DNA of 45,148 nt from Candidatus Thiodiazotropha sp. (ex Epidulcina cf. delphinae) (GCA_025656505.1 JAHXHR010000002.1:1-45148), one strand, 5' to 3'; positions 7,107 to 15,950 are shown, counted from the stretch's first letter. Numbers and translations are program-made. Notes: generated from the letters alone by a model not told the origin.

Positions 7107-9466
7107 TCGCGTGTCTTCAGTACGGCAATCAGGTCGAGACGGTCCAGCCGTCGCCTGACGACAGCGGCCGAGAAGGCGGTGGCCCCGAGGGTGACCAGCA
7201 CCGCGGTGGCGTCGGTGGCGGCCTTTATCACCAGCGGGATGCGGTAGAGTTCCGAGTCCATGGCGCTGGTCATCAGCCAGCCCAGGCCGTGGCCGACGAA
7301 ACAGCCCAACGGCAGGCCGAACAGGATCAGCAGGGCTGCCTCGCCCAACAGGATGTAGGATATCTCACCGCGATAGAAGCCCAGCACTCTTAAGGTGGCA
7401 AGTTCTCGCCCACGCTCCGAGAGGGCGATGCGGGTACTGTTGTAGACCACGCCGAAACCCAGGGCGCAGGCAAAGGCTGCAAAGAAGCTGACATAGATCA
7501 TCAGCGTCTCGCCCATGGTGTCGTTGAACTCCCGCACGGCGGCGTCCTTGAGCATCACCGAGGAGACCTTGGGCGCCGATTTCAGGCGCTGATAGAGGGC
7601 CGGGAGCCGGCTCTCGTCGACCAGCAGGCTGACCGCTTCCAGGCTGCCGCCCTGTCCCATCATGCGGTTGAAGGCGTTGATGTTTAGATACGCCGGCATC
7701 CCCATATAGGTCTCGAACAGCGCCACCACCGGAATCTCGCGCACCGGCCGCCGATGCTCCAATACCTCGACCCGCACGATGTCGCCCACCTCCACCCCCA
7801 GCTTGTCCGCCAGCTTAATGGCGAGCAGCAGACCGTCCGGCGGGACATCGACCACCCCCCCGCCGGCATCGTAGACCCGTTGCAGTTCGGAGTTGGGGCG
7901 GATGCCCTCTATCGAACCCCGGTGGCTGCGGTTGCCGGCGCGCAAGTCAGCGCTGACGAAACGCATCGGCTCCGCAGCGAGCACCCCCGGCAGGCGGCGG
8001 AACGCCTGCAGGACGGTGTCGGATTGGGTCTCCACCAACCCCACCATCATGTCCTGGCGCTGGGCGTCGTGAAAGTAGACCTGCACGATCTCTTCGATGG
8101 AGTCGATCCATTGCAGGGCCATGATCATCACCGCCACCGACAGGGCGATGCCGATGCTGGTGAACAGGGCGCGCAGGGGGGAACGGAATATCTGCCGCAG
8201 GATGATGCGGGTCGGCTGGTCGAGCCAGTGGGCGGTACGGCCCCGGGAGAGTCCGGTCCTGCGGAACAGCGGCGGGGCAGGGGGCATCATCGCCTCGGCC
8301 GGGGGCAGGGTGGCGGCGTGGCGCACCGCCCCAAGGCTGCCGGCCAGGGCAGCGATCAGGCTGACGATGGCGCCGACGGCGAAGACCCCGGCATCGGGAC
8401 GGAAGATCAACAGGGGAAAGCGAAAGAACTCGGCATAGAGTTCGGTATTGACCCGCCCCAGCCAGGCTCCTAACGCCCAACCCAGGAGGATGCCCACCCC
8501 GGCCATCGCCATCGCTAGCTTGGTGTAGTGCCAGCCCACCTGCAGGTTGCTGTAACCAAAGGCCTTCATCAGCCCGATCTCGCTGCGGTCGGTGGCGATC
8601 AGCCGGCTCAGCACCATGTTGCTGAGAAAGGCGGCCACCGAGAGGAAGATGATCGGCAGGATGGTCGACATGGTTTTTAACTGCTCGATCTCGTTCATCA
8701 GAAACCAGTTGGAGATCTGGTCCTTGCGCGGAATCGCGCCACGGCTGCCGTAGCGCTCCAGCAGGCGGTCGAGACGTTCGATCACCGGTTCAGGTTCGAC
8801 GCCGTGCAGCAGGCCGAGACTCAGGTCGTTGAAGGCGCCGTCTAGGTCGTAGGCCGCCGCCAGCGCCTCGCGGCCCATCCACATCACCCCGTAGCGCAGG
8901 TTGTCCGGCATCAGCGCCCCCGGCCCGATGGTGTAGATGAACTCGGGGGAGAGGGCGATACCGACCACCGTCAGGGTGCGCTGATTGCCGTTCATCAGCG
9001 CCTTCAGGCGATCGCCCGGTTGCAGCCCGTGGGCCTCGGCAAAGGGTTCGCTCAAGACCACTTCGTCGGGATGGCCGAGCGCCACCCGGCGTCCGCTGCG
9101 CAGCACCAGCCGATTGAGGCGGGGCTCGCCCTGTTCGGGTATCGACACCAGTTCGCCGATCACCGGTTCCACAAAGCCGTCAATGGAAAGGGTGGCCACT
9201 TGTTTGATGCGCGCCTCCACCGAGCGCACCCCTGGGATGGCGCTGATGCGTTCGATGAGTCGGTGGGGGGCGCGTTTCACATTGGTGAAGACATCGGCGA
9301 AGCGTTGCCGTTCGTAGTAGGCGGCGGCGGTGTCTTGCAGCGCCTGGAGCGCCGACAGGGACATCACCAGCACCGCGACGCCCGAGGCGATCACCACCGC
9401 GATCGCCAATACCTGACCCCTCAATTTCCACAGGTTGCGCAGCAGTTTCAGGTTCAGGGCGCGCAT
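7103..9466 (-). CDS. ABC exporter permease with two FtsX domains
   Basis: A 787-residue membrane protein. It opens with a membrane helix (about residues 18-40), a large periplasmic region, a three-helix FtsX block near residues 270-385, a mid-protein helix after RIILRQIFRSPLRALFTSIG, a second periplasmic region and a final FtsX block near 660-770 ending in a cytoplasmic RLDRLDLIAVLKTRE tail. Such duplicated permeases work with a LolD/MacB-type ATPase as mechanotransmission exporters acting on periplasmic substrates. It sits between the ATPase (6 bp gap) and the adaptor (4 bp overlap) in one operon. Confidence 0.9.
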   Translation of the reverse strand: MRALNLKLLRNLWKLRGQVLAIAVVIASGVAVLVMSLSALQALQDTAAAYYERQRFADVFTNVKRAPHRLIERISAIPGVRSVEARIKQVATLSIDGFVEPVIGELVSIPEQGEPRLNRLVLRSGRRVALGHPDEVVLSEPFAEAHGLQPGDRLKALMNGNQRTLTVVGIALSPEFIYTIGPGALMPDNLRYGVMWMGREALAAAYDLDGAFNDLSLGLLHGVEPEPVIERLDRLLERYGSRGAIPRKDQISNWFLMNEIEQLKTMSTILPIIFLSVAAFLSNMVLSRLIATDRSEIGLMKAFGYSNLQVGWHYTKLAMAMAGVGILLGWALGAWLGRVNTELYAEFFRFPLLIFRPDAGVFAVGAIVSLIAALAGSLGAVRHAATLPPAEAMMPPAPPLFRRTGLSRGRTAHWLDQPTRIILRQIFRSPLRALFTSIGIALSVAVMIMALQWIDSIEEIVQVYFHDAQRQDMMVGLVETQSDTVLQAFRRLPGVLAAEPMRFVSADLRAGNRSHRGSIEGIRPNSELQRVYDAGGGVVDVPPDGLLLAIKLADKLGVEVGDIVRVEVLEHRRPVREIPVVALFETYMGMPAYLNINAFNRMMGQGGSLEAVSLLVDESRLPALYQRLKSAPKVSSVMLKDAAVREFNDTMGETLMIYVSFFAAFACALGFGVVYNSTRIALSERGRELATLRVLGFYRGEISYILLGEAALLILFGLPLGCFVGHGLGWLMTSAMDSELYRIPLVIKAATDATAVLVTLGATAFSAAVVRRRLDRLDLIAVLKTRE

Positions 9467-9472
9467 CGTCGC

Positions 9473-10204
9473 TTACCAGCTCAGTTCCCGCGCCGGTTGG
9501 CGGCTCGCGTTGTGCTCGCTGTCGATCACCTGACCGTCGCCGAAGTGAAGTACCCGGTCGGCCATGTTGCCGATCACCGTGTTGTGGGTGATCACCGCCG
9601 TGGTGGTGCCCAGCTCAAGATTGACCCGTTCGATGGCTTCCAGCACCAGGATGCCGGTATGGCTGTCCAGGGCGCCGGTGGGTTCGTCGCAAAGCAGTAC
9701 GTCCGGGCGTTTGGCGATGGCGCGGGCGATGGCGACCCGTTGCTGCTCGCCGCCGGAGAGTTGGGCGGGGAAGTGGTCGATGCGCTCAGCCAGTCCGACC
9801 AGCGACAGCGCTTCCGCCGGATCCATCGGATCCTGGGCGATCTCGGTCACCAGGGCGACATTCTCCCGCGCGGTCAGGCTGGGGATCAGGTTGTAGAACT
9901 GGAACACGAAACCCACATGGTCGCGCCGATAGCGAGTCAGGGTCGATTCGTCCCCGGCGGTGATCTCCATGTCCCGAAAGCGCACCCGACCGTCGGTCGG
10001 CGTGTCGAGACCGCCGAGGATATTCAACAGGGTCGATTTACCGCTGCCGGAGGGGCCGAGCAGGACCACCAATTCAGCTTCGAAGAGTTGCAGATCCACT
10101 CCGCGCAGGGCCTTTACCTCGACCGCGCCGGTGTGGTAGATCTTGGTCAGCGCCCGCCCCTCCAGGGTGATATCGCGCTGTGCTGTCGGCGGTGATTCGG
10201 ACAC
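9473..10204 (-). CDS. ABC transporter ATP-binding protein (LolD/MacB-type)
   Basis: A 243-residue ATPase with Walker A GPSGSGKS (50-57), Q-loop region [16 protein letters not shown], signature LSGGEQQR (149-156), Walker [13 protein letters not shown] (169-180) and switch His in AVITHN. The spacing and the TGALD variant place it in the MacB/LolD/DevA group that drives FtsX-type permeases. It is the first gene of the minus-strand operon, with permease and adaptor following closely. The region upstream (10205-10459) is shared with the divergent toxin-antitoxin module. Confidence 0.93.
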   Translation of the reverse strand: MSESPPTAQRDITLEGRALTKIYHTGAVEVKALRGVDLQLFEAELVVLLGPSGSGKSTLLNILGGLDTPTDGRVRFRDMEITAGDESTLTRYRRDHVGFVFQFYNLIPSLTARENVALVTEIAQDPMDPAEALSLVGLAERIDHFPAQLSGGEQQRVAIARAIAKRPDVLLCDEPTGALDSHTGILVLEAIERVNLELGTTTAVITHNTVIGNMADRVLHFGDGQVIDSEHNASRQPARELSW

Positions 10205-10397
10205 GGTTTACTCCAGTCCTTGCATGATGAATGCAGTCTGTTTGCATGCATGGACGATGATACGACATTTTTGACTTATCCAAAGCTCCCCAAATGCGCC
10301 GGAACAAGGCGCGGCTCGCAGGGAAACGTTCAGGGGCGGATTGACGATTGTGCCGATAGTCCAAGCTATTGATATCGTAGCGGGCACGCAGGATTTT

Positions 10398-10426
10398 TTG
10401 TTGAATTTTCATCAAATCTATACTAT
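10398..10426 (+). promoter_or_regulatory. Candidate sigma-70 promoter of the antitoxin/RES toxin pair
   Basis: TTGTTG, 17 bases, TACTAT is a good -35/-10 pair with optimal spacing. It ends 33 bp before the preferred antitoxin ATG at 10460. Its position directly over the upstream ATG at 10427 argues that 10427 is not the real start. Confidence 0.5.
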
Positions 10427-10459
10427 ATGTTGAATATCCTACCTTTATCTGCAGGCAAT

Positions 10460-10819
10460 ATGAGTAGTTTAACGGCCTACAAGACAGATTCATCACAGAC
10501 CTTGGCAAAGGCGCTGTTGAATGCCGGTAAGACCCTGGGTCTCACCCAAAGCGAGATCGGCTTGGTGATCGGCCGCGATCGGAGCGCGCTCCATCGAAAG
10601 GGCCTCGACCCCCGGAGTAAATCGGGGGAGTTGGCATTGTTGCTGATCCGCCTTTACCGCAGTCTCTATGCCTTGTTGGGCGGTGGCGCCGAGGATCTCC
10701 GGCACTGGATGAAAACCATGAACCGGCATACGGGCGGTGTGCCGGCCGATCAAGTGAAAACCGTTCAGGGTTTATTGCGAGTGGTTGAATATCTGGATGC
10801 AATCCGCGGCAAGCATTGA
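10460..10819 (+). CDS. Xre/MbcA/ParS-type antitoxin
   Basis: The product (119 residues from this start) has an N-terminal helix-turn-helix (LGLTQSEIGLVIGRDRSALHRKGLDPRSK split by the recognition helix) and a C-terminal block with LLIRLYRSLYALLGGGAEDLRHWM and a final VVEYLDA motif, as in the DUF2384 antitoxins that pair with RES toxins. It should bind and inhibit the downstream toxin and repress its own promoter. The tracked start at 10427 lies on top of the -10 box, so ATG 10460 (MSSLTAYK) with GCAGG upstream is preferred. Its TGA shares one base with the ATG of the RES gene, indicating tight coupling. Confidence 0.85.
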   Translation: MSSLTAYKTDSSQTLAKALLNAGKTLGLTQSEIGLVIGRDRSALHRKGLDPRSKSGELALLLIRLYRSLYALLGGGAEDLRHWMKTMNRHTGGVPADQVKTVQGLLRVVEYLDAIRGKH

Positions 10820-11568
10820 TGGATATCTGGACTGCCTGCAAGGATGCGGCAAAACCCGGACCGCTTTCGGGGCAGGTTATACGGGTTGTTGAGAGTCTTG
10901 AGCAAATCGCCACCTATACCTTGGTAGACGACTTGCAGGAGCAGGCCTTGCTGGAGGAGATGCTGGAGACCGGTAAACCGCCGACACCACCGGAGGCCGC
11001 CGGTTTGCACTACCTGCTTTCGACCCCATTCCGTTACCCGCCGCTCAGGTATGGATCAAGGTTCGGCAGCTATCCGGAACCGAGTCTTTTTTACGGTTCG
11101 ACCATCCTGAGTAGTGCGCTGGCCGAGACGGCCTACTACCGTTTTATCTTCTGGTCAGGCATGCAGGAGTCACCTCCATCCGGTCGTCTGACAACCGAAC
11201 TGACGGTATTTTCCGCGGCTTATGGCATCAGTCGGGGGGTCTGCTTGCAGGCGTTGCCTTTTTCACGTTTCGAGGTCCGGCTAACCAACCCTAAAAGCTA
11301 CACAGACACCCAGCAATTGGGGGCTGGTCTGCGCAAGGCTGGGATAGAGGGTTTTGAATATCGCTCGGTCCGTGATCCGGACGGGGGGATCAATCTGGGC
11401 TTTTTCACAGCGAAGGCGTTCAGCCGTCCCATGCCCCTTTGGCAGCAGACCTGGATTTGTGAAACGCGAAACGAGACCGTCTCTTTTTACAGCAAAGAGC
11501 AAGGGACGAGGCTTTTCCCACGCAAGGACTTTCTCGTTGATGGCGAGATGCCGCTTCCGGCTGATTAG
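10819..11568 (+). CDS. RES domain toxin (NAD+-degrading family)
   Basis: The 249-residue protein contains the RES-family core: an Arg in RVVESLEQIAT near the start, RYGSRFG (about 74-80), EPSLFYGSTILSSALAE (about 84-100) containing the Tyr, Ser and Glu positions, and a later LQALPFSRF strand. Characterised RES toxins such as MbcT phosphorolyse NAD+, and ParT ADP-ribosylates; which activity applies here is not visible. The partner antitoxin overlaps by one base. The tracked start uses a TTG three bases earlier; the ATG is more likely. The module lies between an export operon and lipoprotein genes and is a typical genomic add-on. Confidence 0.88.
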   Translation: MDIWTACKDAAKPGPLSGQVIRVVESLEQIATYTLVDDLQEQALLEEMLETGKPPTPPEAAGLHYLLSTPFRYPPLRYGSRFGSYPEPSLFYGSTILSSALAETAYYRFIFWSGMQESPPSGRLTTELTVFSAAYGISRGVCLQALPFSRFEVRLTNPKSYTDTQQLGAGLRKAGIEGFEYRSVRDPDGGINLGFFTAKAFSRPMPLWQQTWICETRNETVSFYSKEQGTRLFPRKDFLVDGEMPLPAD

Positions 11569-11673
11569 GTCGGCTGATCCGGGGGTTGGCTTTGGTGCGG
11601 CATGGCGGCGCCCTGCATTTGTCTCTCCCATGTAGGATACAGCCATGCCGTACCTTTTGCCCGGTTAGGTAGG

Positions 11674-12507
11674 TCAGTCGCGAATGACGATCTCCACCCG
11701 CCGGTTCTTCAGACGTCCGGCATCGGTACTGTTATTCGTGATGGGTTGGGTTTCACCCAGTCCGGTAGTGTCAATCCGCGAGCCATCGACACCGGCCTGG
11801 AGTAGCGCCTCTTTGACGGATAAGGCGCGTCTTTCTGAAAGATCCTGGTTATAGACGTCATTGCCGATATTGTCGGTATGGCCCTCGATCAGAACGGTCT
11901 TCTCAGGATATTCGGCCAGGAAGTCCTCCAGCTTGCCGATGGTGCTCATGGCGCCGGGCAGAAGTTTGGTCCTGCCTGTGGAGAACAGCACATCCCTCAG
12001 CGTCATGACCATGCCCCGTTCAGTCTTGGTGGCTTGGAGCGCTTCGAGTTCCCGCTGCAGCGCCTCAGCCCTTGCCAGGGCGTTTTCCCATTCCATGAGG
12101 GCAACCTCTTTCTCACGAAGGGCCTCATCCTTGGCTTGTTGTTCGAGCTGTATCTCAATCTCCCTCGCTTTGAGGCGCTCCTTGTTTTTTATCTTGCCCA
12201 ACGCCTCGATTTTTGCCACAGCGGCTTTACGCGCCGCTACTGATTGAGCGATTGAGGTGCGAGTCTTGCCGATATAGGCACGCGAGGTCATATCCTTATG
12301 GTTTTCTGCGACAGCGGCGCGGGTAAGGGCCTGATTGGCCCGTTCCAGTTCAGTCGGCGCATAGCGGAGTATCTGTTGGTTTTGTTTGGCTTGCGCATAG
12401 GCCCGCTCTGCGTCGGTCAGGGCCTGGTTTTTTTGTATACTGCTACAACCGGTGACCAATAGCGCCAGTGAGGTTGTAGCGATCAAGCTGTAAATAGTCC
12501 GAGACAT
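11674..12507 (-). CDS. OmpA-family lipoprotein with DUF4398 domain
   Basis: The 277-residue protein has a lipoprotein signal (lipobox LVTGC, Cys near residue 21), a DUF4398-like helical region (YAPTELERANQALTRAA, about residues 50-66), a long charged coiled coil (about 90-165) and a C-terminal OmpA domain with VLIEGHTDNIGND (about 204) and DLSERRALSVKEAL (about 221), the peptidoglycan-binding Asp/Arg region, ending NRRVEIVIRD. It would tether the outer membrane to the cell wall. A shorter DUF4398 lipoprotein lies 39 bp upstream on the same strand and shares the RYAP-x-x-(hydrophobic)-x-RA motif, so the pair is probably an operon derived by duplication plus fusion to OmpA. Confidence 0.9.
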   Translation of the reverse strand: MSRTIYSLIATTSLALLVTGCSSIQKNQALTDAERAYAQAKQNQQILRYAPTELERANQALTRAAVAENHKDMTSRAYIGKTRTSIAQSVAARKAAVAKIEALGKIKNKERLKAREIEIQLEQQAKDEALREKEVALMEWENALARAEALQRELEALQATKTERGMVMTLRDVLFSTGRTKLLPGAMSTIGKLEDFLAEYPEKTVLIEGHTDNIGNDVYNQDLSERRALSVKEALLQAGVDGSRIDTTGLGETQPITNNSTDAGRLKNRRVEIVIRD

Positions 12508-12546
12508 GGTGGATCCCCCCTTAATTTTAGTTGGATGCGGTTATAG

Positions 12547-12942
12547 TTACCTACTCCTGGCGCGCAGGATCTCTTCACGCAACACCTGAATGCTGTTTTC
12601 CAATTCCTTGGCGGCCTTTTCCGCCTGCGTCTTGGCGGTGACGGCCTGGGCCAGTTCAGCATCTGCCCGGGCTTCTTCCGCCAGTCTTCTCGCTGCATCG
12701 TAGTCTTCTTTAGCGATGGCGTTTTTAGCTCGTTTCAGCTTCTGTTGGGCGCGATCCATGGCAACCGGCGCATAGCGGGCCGTCTCCTCGCCTTCAGCCG
12801 CGATAAGGGAGGTTTTGGCGGCCGCTATTTCCGCAACCGGTTCCGGGGTCGAACCGCAGCCGAACATCGATAAAAAAATAATGGGAATGACAAGGGGAAG
12901 TAGGTGATTTCGCCAGGGAGGGGGTGGGTTGCAGATTATCAT
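12547..12942 (-). CDS. DUF4398 lipoprotein
   Basis: A 131-residue small lipoprotein: a hydrophobic leader with lipobox SMFGC near residue 29, then an almost wholly alpha-helical body rich in Ala, Glu and Lys with ARYAPVAMDRAQQKLKRA (about 55-72), the DUF4398 signature. Function is not established for the family; it often precedes OmpA-domain lipoproteins as here. The N-terminal 15 residues with PPPP are unusual for a lipoprotein signal, and a later start is possible, but no better-placed ATG exists before the hydrophobic stretch. Confidence 0.82.
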   Translation of the reverse strand: MIICNPPPPWRNHLLPLVIPIIFLSMFGCGSTPEPVAEIAAAKTSLIAAEGEETARYAPVAMDRAQQKLKRAKNAIAKEDYDAARRLAEEARADAELAQAVTAKTQAEKAAKELENSIQVLREEILRARSR

Positions 12943-13157
12943 AACAGTGTTCCTTTATTGATAGATTTGACGCTCCGGAGTGCATGCGTGAAGACTGGAT
13001 GTTCCTGATTATTAGAGCGAAAGGTTTGTTCGTCAACCAATCACTGTTTGCAGTATTCAGTTTGTCGCCGGGGTCATGCAGGGATAGGATACAAATAACG
13101 GGTTCTCGGTACTACCGGCATAAATCACGAAGATGTTCCGGCGGGCGTTTCGCCGCT

Positions 13158-13742
13158 TCAGTGTAAATCCTTTAACAGCGAATCTCTGACAGGCGATCCG
13201 AGTACTTCGACCGCGTGGGTATATGAGGGGTGATCGATACCCACAGACAGATTCGCGCCACTCTTCAGGGCGTCGATCATCGCCTGACTCAGTTCGAAGC
13301 GGAGAAAGTGTACGGCTGAAGTCTTTTCATCCGTGGTGCGTTGTAGATCTTCATTGGCAATGGGCCGCACCTTTTCAAACCCTTCGACATCCATCCAGAT
13401 GGCATTTTCGATACCGATCAGTTCGCTCAGGGCCTGCCTGCGCTCCTCCGCGTCGTGGTACTCCATCATGAAAGTGGCCTTCCAATTCATGCCATCGGGG
13501 ATCAAGGGATTATAGACATCCAGCTCATCCTGGATGCCCTGCTGTTCAAAGATACGCTCGACACGCAGCATTTCCTGTATCTGATACTGCATGGTGAGCT
13601 CATCCTCGAAATAGAGTGCTGCGTGTGGACCGATGGCCAGGCGGCGGCTCTTTTTGTGATCTATCACCCTGGCCCTGAACTCGGCACGGATACGCGCATA
13701 CTCTTCGAGGCTGTAGAGGTCGTCCTGTGAAAGGTGGGTCAT
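13158..13742 (-). CDS. DUF3501 family protein
   Basis: The product (194 residues from ATG 13742; the tracked TTG start adds one Met) matches DUF3501 by eye: LYSLEEYARIRAEFRARVIDHKKSR near the start, GPHAALYFEDELTMQYQIQEMLRVERI (about 37-63), and a conserved YNPLIPDGMNWKATFMMEY. It has no cysteines suited to metal binding and no membrane segment. DUF3501 has no proven role, but members commonly sit beside rubrerythrin and Fe-S oxidoreductase genes, as here. It is the last gene of the rbr operon, with AGGAGAG upstream of the ATG and 15 bp from the small ORF before it. A part in peroxide or iron handling is inference from context. Confidence 0.85.
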   Translation of the reverse strand: MTHLSQDDLYSLEEYARIRAEFRARVIDHKKSRRLAIGPHAALYFEDELTMQYQIQEMLRVERIFEQQGIQDELDVYNPLIPDGMNWKATFMMEYHDAEERRQALSELIGIENAIWMDVEGFEKVRPIANEDLQRTTDEKTSAVHFLRFELSQAMIDALKSGANLSVGIDHPSYTHAVEVLGSPVRDSLLKDLH

Positions 13743-13757
13743 CAATCTCTCCTGTAA

Positions 13758-13838
13758 TCAATTATGGGCAATGGTTTTATCGGTAAAAAGGTAATCTTTC
13801 AGCGCTTTGTCGAATTCGTGACAGCCTTCGTTAGACAT
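13758..13838 (-). CDS. Candidate 26-residue small protein in the rubrerythrin operon
   Basis: Too short for the ORF track. On the minus strand, 16 bp after the HdrD-like stop codon, a strong Shine-Dalgarno AAGGAGA is followed at ideal spacing by ATG and 26 codons (MSNEGCHEFDKALKDYLFTD and six more) ending TGA, 15 bp before the DUF3501 start. It has one Cys and two His (GCHEF and a C-terminal IAHN). It is either a real small protein of this operon or the truncated relic of a longer one. Expression is supported only by the ribosome-binding site and its fit in the gap. Confidence 0.5.
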   Translation of the reverse strand: MSNEGCHEFDKALKDYLFTDKTIAHN

Positions 13839-13854
13839 ATTTTTCTCCTTGACG

Positions 13855-15198
13855 CTAAATGCCGTAAGCCTTGCGTATCAGGCTGATAGGATGTTCCGGG
13901 CTCCTGCCGTCGCGTAGGCCGTTTTCGATGTGGCGGCCGGCCATTGGGCAGTCGCTTCCATAGTGGTCCGCCTCGGCCTGCTTGACTCGAGTGACCACCG
14001 GTTTGCCGATTTTCATGGCATGTTGGTGGAACTCACGCTTTACCGCATAGGTGCCGTCATGCCCCGAGCAGCGTTCGATGACGGTGACCTGTGTGTCCGG
14101 GAGCAGGGAGAGCAGCTCCTTGGTCTTGGCGCCGACATTCTGTACTCGCTGGTGACAGGCCGCATGATAGGCGACCTTGCCCAGGCCCTGTTTAAAATCC
14201 GTCTTCAGCAGTCCCGCCTTGTGGCGAATCATCAGGTATTCGAAAATATCGAAAATCGCATCGGCAACCTTCTTCACCGTCGGATCGTCGGGGAACAGCA
14301 GCGGCAGTTCCAACTTGAACATCAGCGCACAGGAGGGGACAGGGGCTACGATGTCCCAGCCCTCATCGACCAGTTTGGCAAGCGCGGGGATATTGGCCTC
14401 TTTTGCAGCCTCTACCGCATCCAGGTTGCCCACTTCCAGTTTCGGCATGCCGCAGCACTGCTCCTTTTCGGCAATGGTGACCGGGATGTCGTTGTGCTCG
14501 AAGACGGCAACCAGATCTTCGCCCAGGTGGGGTTCGTTGTAGTTGCCGTAGCAGGTACTGAAGAGCGCGACCTTGCCTCTGCCGGCGCCGGCCGGCACAC
14601 CCTCTGCGGTGCGGTTTTTTCTGTCAGCCAGACGCTTTCGCAAAGGCTTGCCGGTGAATGCGGGGAGTTTCGCCTCAGGATGCACCCCCAGGGAATGATC
14701 GAGAATTTCGCGGAAATTCTTAGCCTTGTTGAAGGTGTTCACCACCCCGGCGACAATGGGGATACCCGCCAATTTACCGAGGTTGTCGGTGCTGGTGAGA
14801 ATTCGGTCGCGCAGTTTTACATCGCCCTTTCGATACTTGACCGCCTTACCTCGCAGCATGAGGTGGGGAAAGTCAATATTCCACTCATGTGGCGGCACAT
14901 AGGGGCATTTGGTCATGAAACAGAGGTCACACAAATAACAGTGGTCGACCACTTGCCGGAAATCCGCTTTGTCGACACCATCGACTTCCATGGTGTCAGA
15001 TTCATCCACCAGGTCGAAGAGTGTCGGAAAGCTGTGACAAAGGCTGACACAACGCCTGCAACCATGGCACAGATCAAAGACCCGCTCCATTTCCGCCATC
15101 AGCTTCTCTTCGTCGTAATAATCGGGACTTTTCCAGTCAATGGGGCGCCGGGTGGGGGCTTCCAGGTTGCCTTCTCTCAGGCCTGTCGGTGCTGCCAT
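13855..15198 (-). CDS. HdrD/GlpC-like iron-sulfur oxidoreductase with CCG domains
   Basis: A 447-residue protein with two ferredoxin-like 4Fe-4S motifs at the N-terminus (CHGCRRCVSLC, residues 44-54, and CYLCDLCFMTKCP, 87-99) and two cysteine-rich CCG domains (about 210-250, ending QCCGMPKLE, and about 350-390, with CHQRVQNVG). This architecture occurs in heterodisulfide reductase subunit D, glycerol-3-phosphate dehydrogenase subunit C and lactate utilisation proteins. In this setting, between rubrerythrin and DUF3501, it is more likely an electron carrier for peroxide reduction than a catabolic enzyme. The start is backed by a good GAAGGAG 9 bp upstream. No HdrABC partners or membrane anchor are present. 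Confidence 0.88.
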   Translation of the reverse strand: MAAPTGLREGNLEAPTRRPIDWKSPDYYDEEKLMAEMERVFDLCHGCRRCVSLCHSFPTLFDLVDESDTMEVDGVDKADFRQVVDHCYLCDLCFMTKCPYVPPHEWNIDFPHLMLRGKAVKYRKGDVKLRDRILTSTDNLGKLAGIPIVAGVVNTFNKAKNFREILDHSLGVHPEAKLPAFTGKPLRKRLADRKNRTAEGVPAGAGRGKVALFSTCYGNYNEPHLGEDLVAVFEHNDIPVTIAEKEQCCGMPKLEVGNLDAVEAAKEANIPALAKLVDEGWDIVAPVPSCALMFKLELPLLFPDDPTVKKVADAIFDIFEYLMIRHKAGLLKTDFKQGLGKVAYHAACHQRVQNVGAKTKELLSLLPDTQVTVIERCSGHDGTYAVKREFHQHAMKIGKPVVTRVKQAEADHYGSDCPMAGRHIENGLRDGRSPEHPISLIRKAYGI

Positions 15199-15221
15199 GG
15201 GTCTCTACTCCTTCATGAACA

Positions 15222-15241
15222 GGGCGGCCGAGAGGCCGCCC
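15222..15241 (-). other. Intercistronic hairpin between rubrerythrin and the HdrD-like gene
   Basis: GGGCGGCC-TCTC-GGCCGCCC on the minus strand, an 8-bp perfect GC stem with no T tract. It sits between the rbr stop and the ribosome-binding site of the next gene, so it could stabilise the rbr message or reduce read-through. Confidence 0.5.
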
Positions 15242-15260
15242 CAAACTGCGGACTGACGGA

Positions 15261-15677
15261 TCAGTCCATTTCGTCTAGTGCTTTCTGGTAGCGGTTGGCG
15301 TGAGAACGCTCGGCTTTCGCCAGCGTTTCAAACCAGTCGGCGACCTCGTCGAAACCTTCGTCGCGGGCGGCCTTGGCCATACCGGGATACATATCCGTGT
15401 ACTCGTGGGTCTCGCCGGCGACGGCGGTCTTCAGGTTGTCGCCGGTGGCGCCGAAAGACATCCCAGTGGCAGGATCGCCACACTGTTCCAGGTATTCCAA
15501 ATGGCCGTGAGCATGTCCGGTCTCCCCCTCAGCAGTGGAGCGGAATAGGGCGGCGACATCATTGTAGCCCTCAATGTCGGCCTTGGATGCGAAGTAGAGA
15601 TAACGGCGATTGGCTTGTGATTCCCCGGCGAAAGCGTCTTTTAGGTTTTGCTCGGTCTTACTGCCTTTGAGTTCCAT
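15261..15677 (-). CDS. Rubrerythrin-like diiron protein lacking the rubredoxin domain (erythrin type)
   Basis: The tracked ORF has a 38-codon 5' extension; the real start is ATG 15677 ([10 protein letters not shown]), preceded by GGAGAAC, giving 138 residues. The four-helix diiron site is visible: Glu in [15 protein letters not shown] (19), EGETGH (52-55), AGETHEY (near 89) and ExxH in [10 protein letters not shown] (123-126). The C-terminal CxxC...CxxC rubredoxin domain of classic rubrerythrin is absent, so electrons for peroxide reduction must come from another protein, plausibly the HdrD-like Fe-S protein encoded next. A PerR-like palindrome lies 71 bp upstream, and a Fur-family regulator is divergent. 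Confidence 0.92.
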   Translation of the reverse strand: MELKGSKTEQNLKDAFAGESQANRRYLYFASKADIEGYNDVAALFRSTAEGETGHAHGHLEYLEQCGDPATGMSFGATGDNLKTAVAGETHEYTDMYPGMAKAARDEGFDEVADWFETLAKAERSHANRYQKALDEMD

Positions 15678-15747
15678 ATCCGGTTCTCCGAAATGATGGT
15701 TTATTGTGAAAAGAAACATCGAGCCGCAGCGGCCCTTCTCTGCTATT

Positions 15748-15762
15748 TTAGAATAGTTATAA
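15748..15762 (-). promoter_or_regulatory. PerR/Irr-like 15-bp palindromic operator upstream of rubrerythrin
   Basis: The plus strand reads TTAGAATAGTTATAA, which agrees with the PerR box TTATAATnATTATAA at 12 of 14 defined positions. On the rbr strand it contains TATAAC, a possible -10 element, so a bound repressor would block transcription. The neighbouring Fur-family gene encodes a fitting regulator. Confidence 0.6.
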
Positions 15763-15950
15763 AACTCATTGGAAGCGAATGGTCTTTTCAATGAGGTTGC
15801 CTAAGCGTTGCAGGGGCCTGTCAAAGAGGCACAAAGCTTGCCGTTTCGGCAGGACACCGTGCGGGTGTAAATCACCTCCCAAAAACCACCTGATATATCA
15901 GGTTAATAGCCCGGTATCTGGCAAGATGCTAAAAGAATACTTATACTTTG

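Noticed and set aside
5814-10195. Long plus-strand ORFs opposite the export operon
   Set aside because: They are shadows of GC-rich minus-strand genes with clear ABC transporter motifs.
10427-10459. Upstream ATG start for the antitoxin
   Set aside because: It coincides with the end of the candidate -10 box and adds residues unlike the family; ATG 10460 fits better.
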